Assembly: GCA_025758065.1 (NCBI GenBank)
Contig: CP107199.1
Coordinates: 2,639,501 to 2,703,500 of the forward strand
Reading direction: 5' to 3'
DNA: 64,000 nucleotides
Source: Lachnospiraceae bacterium
Lineage (GTDB): Bacteria > Bacillota > Clostridia > Lachnospirales > Lachnospiraceae
The translations under genes and the position numbers were made by a program. Position 1 is the first letter of the stretch, and each line of letters starts with the position of its first letter. The notes under the pieces were generated by a model, which searched no databases, had not been told where the DNA came from, and was given only the letters and a program-made list of their open reading frames with translations. Below, piece after piece: positions 58,901-64,000 of the stretch.

Positions 58901-60488
58901 GCCGCCTCATCACGATATTTATTCCATCGAGGATCTGGCACAGCTGATCTATGACTTAAAGAACTCTAATACAAGAGCAAGGATCTCTGTAAAGTTGGTT
59001 TCTGAAGCTGGCGTTGGCACTGTTGCAGCAGGTGTTGCAAAAGCTGGCGCACAGGTCATCCTGATCTCAGCCTATGACGGCGGTACTGGTGCAGCTCCAA
59101 GAAACTCTATCTACAATGCAGGCCTTCCATGGGAGCTTGGTGTTGCAGAAGCACATCAGTCCCTGATCATGAATGGACTTCGTGACAGAGTGGTCTTGGA
59201 GACAGATGGTAAGCTGATGACCGGCCGTGATGTTGCTATTGCCTGTATGTTAGGTGCAGAGGAATTTGGATTTGCAACGGCTCCTCTTGTAACCATGGGC
59301 TGCGTTATGATGCGTGTATGTAATCTGGATACATGCCCAATGGGTATTGCAACCCAGAATCCGGAGCTTCGCAAGCGTTTCAAGGGTAAACCGGAGTATG
59401 TTGTAAACTTTATGAAATTCATTGCAGAAGAACTCCGTGAATATATGGCAAAACTGGGTGTGCGTACAGTAGATGAACTGGTAGGCCGTACCGAACTGTT
59501 AAAGAGAAAAGATGATATCCCATACAGCCGTGCAAAAGAAGTGGATTTAAGCCGTATCCTGGATAACCCATATGAGGGCGTAAAGCTGGCTGGTTATAAC
59601 GAAAAAGAGGTCTATGACTTTAAGTTAGATGAGACAGTAGACGAAAGCATTTTATTAAAGAAGTTAAAGAGCGCTTTAAATAATGGCCAGAAAAAGAGCA
59701 TTCAGCTGGATGTAAGTAATGTAAACCGTACTTTAGGTACTATTTTCGGTTCTGAGATCACCAGAAAGTATCCGGATGGTCTGCCGGAAGACACCTTTAC
59801 CATTAGCTGCAACGGCAGCGGCGGCCAGAGCTTCGGTGCGTTTATCCCTAAGGGCCTGACTCTGGAGCTGACCGGTGATTCCAATGACTATTTCGGAAAA
59901 GGCTTATCCGGCGGCAAACTGATCGTATATCCACCCCAGGGTGTGCAGTTTAAGGCAGAGGATAACATTATAATAGGAAACGTTGCACTTTACGGTGCTA
60001 CCAGCGGCAAAGCATTTATCAACGGAATTGCCGGTGAACGTTTCTGTGTCCGCAATTCCGGAGCTACTGCAGTAGTAGAAGGAACAGGTGATCATGGCTG
60101 TGAATATATGACCGGCGGCTGCGTAGTAGTCCTTGGACCTACAGGAAAGAATTTTGCAGCTGGTATGAGCGGCGGTATTGCCTATGTATTAGATGAAGAT
60201 AGAAGCTTTTACAAGCGTTTGAACAAGGAACTGGTTTCCTTTGAAGATGTTTCCAATAAATATGATGTATTAGAGCTGAAAGGCCTGATCCAGGAGCATG
60301 TGGCATACACCAACTCCGAAAAAGGAAAGCGTATCTTAGACCATTTCAGCGAGTATCTGCCTAAGTTTAAGAAGATCGTACCTCACGACTACCGCCGCAT
60401 GATGAATGCCATTGTGCAGATGGAAGAAAAGGGCTTAAACAGTGAGCAGGCACAGATTGAAGCATTTTATGTAAACATCAGAGGTTAA
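55947..60488 (+). CDS. gltB: Glutamate synthase, large subunit
   Basis: A 1513-residue enzyme of the expected length that makes two glutamates from glutamine and 2-oxoglutarate. The N-terminal glutaminase starts at Cys20 (HDNCGIGAVAN) after a short propeptide. The FMN/synthase domain holds GGEGGESLDR-type loops (TGEGGESLDRLV) and the 3Fe-4S cysteines (CVMMRVCNLDTCP near residue 1120). The C-terminal beta-helix (GSGGQSFGAFIPKG, GDHGCEYMTGG) is complete. It forms an operon with gltD. Confidence 0.95.
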   Translation: MDPKQKLPGLYDPRFEHDNCGIGAVANIKGIKTHKTVDQALHIVENLEHRAGKDAEGKTGDGVGIMLQISHRFFKKAASQAGITLGDEREYGIGMFFFPQDELARKQAMKMFEIIVKKEGLTFLGWRKVPTAPEVLGKKAVDVMPYIAQGFVAKPDNVKKGLDFDRKLYVVRRVFEQSNEDTYVVSLSSRTIVYKGMFLVGELRLFFADLQDKDYESAIAIVHSRFSTNTNPSWMRAHPYRFIVHNGEINTIRGNVDKMVAREENMESEYFKYDMHKVLPIINQEGSDSAMLDNALEFMVMSGMDLPLAVMVTIPAPWEHDKYMDSEIKDFYRYYATMMEPWDGPASILFTDGDMVGAVLDRNGLRPSRYYITDDGYMILSSEVGAIDIDQTKIVKKDRLRPGKMLLVDTVEGKMISDEELKLRYAEKNPYGEWLDSNLVELEDLKVPNQAAPVLAKEQRLRLQKTYGYTYEQYRTMILPMALNGAEAVSAMGVDSPLAVLSKKHQPLFNYFKQLFAQVTNPPIDSIREEIVTSTTVYVGEEGNILEETPENCKILRVENPILTETDLLKIKNMKKPGFKVEVIPITYYKNTSLEKAIDRLFLEVDRAHKDGANIIILSDRDIDENHVPIPSLLAVSALQQYLVRTKKRTSVALILESGEPREVHHFATLLGYGACAINPYLAHESIHYLIETGMLNKDYYAAVKDYDLAVLHGIVKIASKMGISTIQSYQGSQIFEAIGISKEVVDKYFTDTVSRVGGVTLKDIENDVDVLHSAAFDPLGLDVDLTLDSVGSHKSRSGQEEHLYNPLTIHLLQEATRRGDYSIFKQYTATLDDQGKTYHLRNLMDFNYPEDGGIPIDQVESVDSIVRRFKTGAMSYGSISQEAHETLAIAMNRIHGKSNTGEGGESLDRLVPGPSDHNRCSAIKQVASGRFGVTSRYLVSAQEIQIKMAQGAKPGEGGQLPGKKVYPWVAKTRHSTTGVSLISPPPHHDIYSIEDLAQLIYDLKNSNTRARISVKLVSEAGVGTVAAGVAKAGAQVILISAYDGGTGAAPRNSIYNAGLPWELGVAEAHQSLIMNGLRDRVVLETDGKLMTGRDVAIACMLGAEEFGFATAPLVTMGCVMMRVCNLDTCPMGIATQNPELRKRFKGKPEYVVNFMKFIAEELREYMAKLGVRTVDELVGRTELLKRKDDIPYSRAKEVDLSRILDNPYEGVKLAGYNEKEVYDFKLDETVDESILLKKLKSALNNGQKKSIQLDVSNVNRTLGTIFGSEITRKYPDGLPEDTFTISCNGSGGQSFGAFIPKGLTLELTGDSNDYFGKGLSGGKLIVYPPQGVQFKAEDNIIIGNVALYGATSGKAFINGIAGERFCVRNSGATAVVEGTGDHGCEYMTGGCVVVLGPTGKNFAAGMSGGIAYVLDEDRSFYKRLNKELVSFEDVSNKYDVLELKGLIQEHVAYTNSEKGKRILDHFSEYLPKFKKIVPHDYRRMMNAIVQMEEKGLNSEQAQIEAFYVNIRG

Positions 60489-60501
60489 GGAGGCGTCAAA
60501 A

Positions 60502-61989
60502 ATGGGAAAGATTACAGGATTCTTAGATTATGAACGCAAAACTGGAAAGGCGCTTCCACCAAAGGAGCGCATTAAAAACTGGAATGAATTCCACATTCCA
60601 TTAAGTGAAGAGGAACAGAAATTACAGGGCGCACGCTGCATGGATTGCGGAGTTCCCTTCTGCCAGTCCGGCGTGATGATGTGCGGCATGGTCAGTGGCT
60701 GTCCTTTAAATAACCTGATCCCGGAGTGGAATGATCTTGTATATACAGGAAACTGGCAGCAGGCATTTAACCGTTTAAAAAAGACCAACTGTTTTCCGGA
60801 ATTTACCTCCAGAGTATGCCCGGCACCATGTGAAGCTGCATGTACCTGCGGTTTAAATGGTGATCCGGTATCTATTAAGGAAAATGAGCACGCTATTATT
60901 GAAAAAGCATATGAAGAAGGCTATGCAAAGGTAAAACCACCTACAGTGCGTACTGGCAAGAAAGTGGCAGTGATCGGTTCAGGACCTTCAGGACTGGCAG
61001 CAGCAGACCAGTTAAATAAAAGGGGACACAGCGTAACTGTATTTGAGCGCAGTGACCGTATAGGCGGCCTGTTAATGTATGGTATTCCAAATATGAAACT
61101 GGAAAAATGGGTCATTGACCGAAAAGTAAATGTAATGAAGGAAGAGGGAATAACCTTTATTACTAATGCAGATGTAGGCAGAAACTACAAAGCAGCTAAG
61201 ATTCTCCGGGATTTTGACAGCATCATCCTTGCATGCGGCGCCTCTAACCCGAGAAATATTGATGTTCCTGGAAGAGATGCAGCTGGGATCTATTTTGCAG
61301 TAGACTTTTTAAAGGCAAATACAAAGAGCCTTCTGGATTCTGGTTTAGAGGACGGAAACTATATTTCTGCCAAAGACAAACATGTGATCGTTATTGGTGG
61401 CGGCGATACAGGAAATGACTGTGTGGGAACATCTATCCGTCAAGGCTGTGCTTCTGTGACCCAGTTAGAGATGATGCCAAAGCCTCCTGTAAAGAGAGCA
61501 GAGAACAATACATGGCCGGAGTGGCCGCGTATTTTAAAGACTGACTACGGCCAGGAAGAAGCCATCAGCGTATTTGGTTCTGATCCCCGTGTTTACCAGA
61601 CGACTGTAAAAGAGTTTGTAAAGGATGGGGAAGGAAAGCTGTGCAAGGTGATCTTAGTAAGCCTTACATCACAGAAGAATCCGGAAACAGGCCGTACCAT
61701 GATGGTGCCGATAGAAGGCAGTGAAAAAGAGGTGCCTGCAGATCTGGTACTGATCGCAGCCGGTTTCTTAGGCTGTCAGGATTATGTGGCTGATGCATTT
61801 GGGGTAGAACGCAATGCACGTACCAACGTAGCTACAGAGGCAGGAAGCTATAAGACCAATGTGGACAAAGTCTTTGTAGCCGGAGATATGCACAGAGGCC
61901 AGTCGCTGGTTGTCTGGGCTATCAGGGAAGGAAGAGAAGTAGCCAGCCAGGTGGACCGTGACCTTATGGGGTATACAAATCTGCACTAA
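60502..61989 (+). CDS. gltD: Glutamate synthase, small subunit
   Basis: A 495-residue NAD(P)H-dependent reductase that delivers electrons to GltB. The N-terminal Fe-S region has CMDCGVPFCQSG, GCPLNN and CPAPCEAACTCGL; the FAD loop GSGPSGLAAADQL is near residue 156 and the NAD(P) loop GGGDTGNDCVGT near 296. The end VWAIREGREVASQVDRDLM is typical. It starts 13 bases after gltB with AAGGAGG. Confidence 0.95.
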   Translation: MGKITGFLDYERKTGKALPPKERIKNWNEFHIPLSEEEQKLQGARCMDCGVPFCQSGVMMCGMVSGCPLNNLIPEWNDLVYTGNWQQAFNRLKKTNCFPEFTSRVCPAPCEAACTCGLNGDPVSIKENEHAIIEKAYEEGYAKVKPPTVRTGKKVAVIGSGPSGLAAADQLNKRGHSVTVFERSDRIGGLLMYGIPNMKLEKWVIDRKVNVMKEEGITFITNADVGRNYKAAKILRDFDSIILACGASNPRNIDVPGRDAAGIYFAVDFLKANTKSLLDSGLEDGNYISAKDKHVIVIGGGDTGNDCVGTSIRQGCASVTQLEMMPKPPVKRAENNTWPEWPRILKTDYGQEEAISVFGSDPRVYQTTVKEFVKDGEGKLCKVILVSLTSQKNPETGRTMMVPIEGSEKEVPADLVLIAAGFLGCQDYVADAFGVERNARTNVATEAGSYKTNVDKVFVAGDMHRGQSLVVWAIREGREVASQVDRDLMGYTNLH

Positions 61990-62010
61990 GGAAAATCTGG
62001 CAGAAAATAC

Positions 62011-62045
62011 ATGCCTCGTCCGGCAATCGTACGGGGCATTTTTAT
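62011..62045 (+). terminator. Terminator of gltB-gltD
   Basis: ATGCCTCGT (62011-62019) pairs with ACGGGGCAT (62031-62039), one G-U pair, followed by TTTTTAT. Confidence 0.85.
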
Positions 62046-62136
62046 AAGCAGTTGACAAAAATCCAGAATCTGTCTATTGCTATATCAGCTGTGCTAACGT
62101 ATAATAAAACTCTGGTATATCAGGATTACACTTTGA

Positions 62137-62297
62137 TGTACTCTCGGAGTCTTTCATGCACTTGCCTTTGCGGTCGATTTTCCGCCAGTCGCACCCGAAT
62201 TTTATCACCGTACGCACCGCGTACGCCTCAAAAATTTGGGCACAACTGACAAAAAATCTTCTCGCAAAATCAAGTACAAAAAGATTCCGAGAGTACA
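62137..62297. repeat. Repeat family B: 161-bp imperfect palindrome (MITE-like)
   Basis: Ends are TGTACTCTCGG and CCGAGAGTACA, with about 70-base arms and a CGTACGC-ACC-GCGTACG centre (62209-62225). TACACTTTG stands at both borders (62127-62135 and 62294-62302), a possible target duplication partly overlapping the end. A partial copy is at 34205-34300. It has no gene and lies before the first TetR gene. Confidence 0.72.
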
Positions 62298-62324
62298 CTT
62301 TGGGCACAGAAGGAGCGGCGTGAA

Positions 62325-62903
62325 ATGGCGGTATTTACGAAAATCGTGATCATGAGGGTATTTGAAGAATTGCTGGCTTTTAAGCAATTAGATAAGATAA
62401 CGGTAAAAGATATTACAGACAAATGTGGTATCTCCCGCAATACTTTCTACTATCATTATCAGGATATTTACCAGGTTTTTCAGGCATATATAGATTATTC
62501 CCTTAATGAGATATTCAAATTTCTGCAGCAGGAAAAAGAAAAAGACCAGGATTATATCTGCGAAAAGGCAGTAGAATATCTGGAGAATCACAGAACAATT
62601 TTTGAAAATCTTCTGCGTTCTGTAAAAAGTGAAGAGGTGAGGAAAATATTAGATGACGGTTCCAGCCGTTTTTTCCGTTATGTGGTTGACAGCGTGGGAG
62701 AAGGTATTAATTCAGAGCCGGAAGACAGAGAGATGATCTGTGCTATGTGCCAGCATGCAGTCCAGGGGATCATGTATGAGTGGTTAAGCAGAGAAAAGAC
62801 AGACAAAAAGTCATTGTCAGATATTTTGATGCGTGCCAATTATCTTTTTGGCGGCGGATTAGAACGGGCTTTAGAGAGAAGTGCGAATCGCTCCCGGAAT
62901 TGA
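62325..62903 (+). CDS. TetR/AcrR family regulator
   Basis: A 192-residue regulator with an N-terminal HTH (ITVKDITDKCGISRNTFYYHY, residues about 24-46) and a helical ligand domain. The short extension before the first helix (MAVFTKIVIM) is typical of the DhaS-like/TetR_C_7 branch. The ribosome site is AGAAGGAG. Together with the next regulator it precedes efflux genes that it may control. Confidence 0.85.
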   Translation: MAVFTKIVIMRVFEELLAFKQLDKITVKDITDKCGISRNTFYYHYQDIYQVFQAYIDYSLNEIFKFLQQEKEKDQDYICEKAVEYLENHRTIFENLLRSVKSEEVRKILDDGSSRFFRYVVDSVGEGINSEPEDREMICAMCQHAVQGIMYEWLSREKTDKKSLSDILMRANYLFGGGLERALERSANRSRN

Positions 62904-63117
62904 TAAAAATGATAAAAAAATAACAATTTAGTACATTTGATGACCGGATGCACAAAAACTGTGCATTCGGTTTTGTTTTGTCTATTGCTCTTTAAACAAA
63001 AATCAATATAATGATTAATTGTGACTGAGAGAAGGCAAAATTTCCCCTGTCCCATTTTACGTATGAAAAATACGTGTGTGGAGCAGCAGCCTGGGAAAGA
63101 ACAGGAGATGAAGAAGG

Positions 63118-63735
63118 ATGCCAACACAAAAGTTCATAAATCTTACAGACAGTAAGAAAAAGACGATCCTCACAGCTATGTGCAGGGAATTTATGAATAT
63201 CCCTTATTCCGAGATCCGTATCAGCAGTCTGATCCAAAAAGCGGGAATATCAAGAGCCAGCTTTTATCTGTATTTTGATGATAAAGAAGATCTGCTAAAC
63301 TGTATTGCAGAGTCCTGGGTGGAAGCGATATTACAGAAACTGGCAGATGCGTTTAAGCAGTCAGATGGAAGTTATTATGAAAGTATGAAGTTCTGGATGA
63401 GCCAGGCCCTGGAAAATGATATTTCCAGAGAGGTATGGAAAGTTTATAAACGGGTCATGGAAGAAGAGGATTTCACAAAGAAAAGCAAATTGGGAGCTCT
63501 TCAGTTTAAAGAAAGCCCCAGATGGCGTCAGACCATAGAAGATTGTTTTGGCTATATGGATCAAAGTAAATATCCGGGACTGACACCGGAAAAACTGGCA
63601 TATGCTGTTGATATGGGACTGCTGGCAATGATCCAGCTTTCCATGCGCTATGTAGAGCAGTACGCTCCTTTGACGGAGCTAAAGGAGGCAGCATGGCATC
63701 AGCTGATTATATTAGATAAAGGAATCAGAGGGTGA
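63118..63735 (+). CDS. TetR family regulator of the adjacent efflux system
   Basis: A 205-residue regulator with HTH IRISSLIQKAGISRASFYLYF (about 33-53) and a C-terminal helical domain. It lies 48 bases before the efflux adaptor gene on the same strand, so control of the efflux pump is likely. The ATG at 63118 has AAGAAGGATG. Upstream (62904-63117) no gene is visible. Confidence 0.85.
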   Translation: MPTQKFINLTDSKKKTILTAMCREFMNIPYSEIRISSLIQKAGISRASFYLYFDDKEDLLNCIAESWVEAILQKLADAFKQSDGSYYESMKFWMSQALENDISREVWKVYKRVMEEEDFTKKSKLGALQFKESPRWRQTIEDCFGYMDQSKYPGLTPEKLAYAVDMGLLAMIQLSMRYVEQYAPLTELKEAAWHQLIILDKGIRG

Positions 63736-63783
63736 TCCGAAGGCTTGAGAAAGTTTGAAAAAGAGAAAGGAAGGCACAGGAAA

Positions 63784-64000
63784 ATGAAAAAGAATGTAAA
63801 AAGACTTATCGCGGGAGCGGTAGTTCTTTTGGTAGCGGCAGGGATCGTAGTCCGTATTGCCGGCGGAAATAAAAAAGAAGAAGAATACGAAACACGGCCA
63901 ACAGTAGCTGTTGAAAATCCAAAAACAGGAGATATTACTCTGTATACAGATCTGACCGGTACCATTGAACCGATCTCAAAGGCAGTTGTACAGCCCAAGA
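63784..64000 (+). CDS. Efflux RND-type periplasmic adaptor (HlyD/MFP), 3' truncated by window
   Basis: The first 72 codons are visible. A membrane anchor (about residues 5-26, LIAGAVVLLVAAGIVVRIAG) is followed by a charged linker and TVAVENPKTGDITLYTDLTG, the opening of HlyD-like adaptors that link an inner membrane pump to the exterior. In Gram-positives such adaptors usually accompany MacB-like ABC pumps. The ribosome site is GGCACAGGAAA. The rest lies outside. Confidence 0.78.
   Translation, partial: MKKNVKRLIAGAVVLLVAAGIVVRIAGGNKKEEEYETRPTVAVENPKTGDITLYTDLTGTIEPISKAVVQPK

Noticed and set aside
62000..63120. CRISPR-like array in repeat-rich gaps
   Set aside because: The repeats are palindromic elements in one or two copies with no regular spacers.

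Overview
The window reads as a Gram-positive, endospore-forming, anaerobic Firmicute, most likely a gut Lachnospiraceae (Clostridium cluster XIVa type). Support comes from strong AGGAGG ribosome sites, frequent GTG/TTG starts, a GerA-type spore germination protein, meso-diaminopimelate dehydrogenase, QueH, a type II GalT and a citrate lyase cluster. The species call is inference.

Region 1 (1 to about 19,600) is the right half of a siphovirus-type prophage, all on the + strand. The order is terminase large subunit (cut by the window edge), portal, minor capsid protein with an HExxH C-terminal domain, scaffold, major capsid, connectors and tail completion, tail tube, tail chaperones (probable programmed frameshift), tape measure, baseplate/tail, receptor-binding proteins, small CD1375-like proteins, holin and GH24 endolysin. 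Between holin and endolysin sits a compact unit that looks like a type I toxin-antitoxin: a 28-residue membrane peptide, its own promoter, a shared bidirectional terminator and a convergent antisense promoter. A 14-bp perfect palindrome occurs in two prophage gaps. Integrase, repressor and small terminase must lie upstream of the window.

Region 2 (19,600 to 31,000) is a citrate fermentation island: citD-citE-citF, a hybrid-like sensor kinase (minus strand) divergent from an OmpR-type response regulator, a CitMHS-type transporter, a MATE exporter, citC and nth. The same dyad (CTTAA-N6-TTAAG) lies exactly 9 bases upstream of a weak -35 box in front of both citD and the transporter, so the two transcription units are probably co-activated by the neighbouring regulator. 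The prophage ends directly upstream of this control region.

Region 3 (31,000 to 43,000) holds a TRAP transporter (dctP-dctQ-dctM), ddh with a DUF1576 membrane protein, an HD hydrolase, a flavodoxin-like protein, a NusG-II/Gx transporter pair, galT and a spore germination protein. A strong promoter followed by about 130 bases of hairpins upstream of a YitT protein looks like an unassigned structured RNA.

Region 4 (43,000 to 64,000) is housekeeping: yitT, nadE, a SpoU-type RNA methyltransferase, an NfeD-like fragment with a patatin phospholipase, argF under an ArgR-like operator, birA, mutY, a diacylglycerol kinase, rpoD, queH, HPr, gltB-gltD, two TetR regulators and the start of an RND efflux adaptor.

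Several intergenic gaps are filled by at least four families of repeats, two of them about 160-bp imperfect palindromes resembling MITEs. No tRNA, rRNA or CRISPR array was seen. Coordinates were read by eye; no database search was run.
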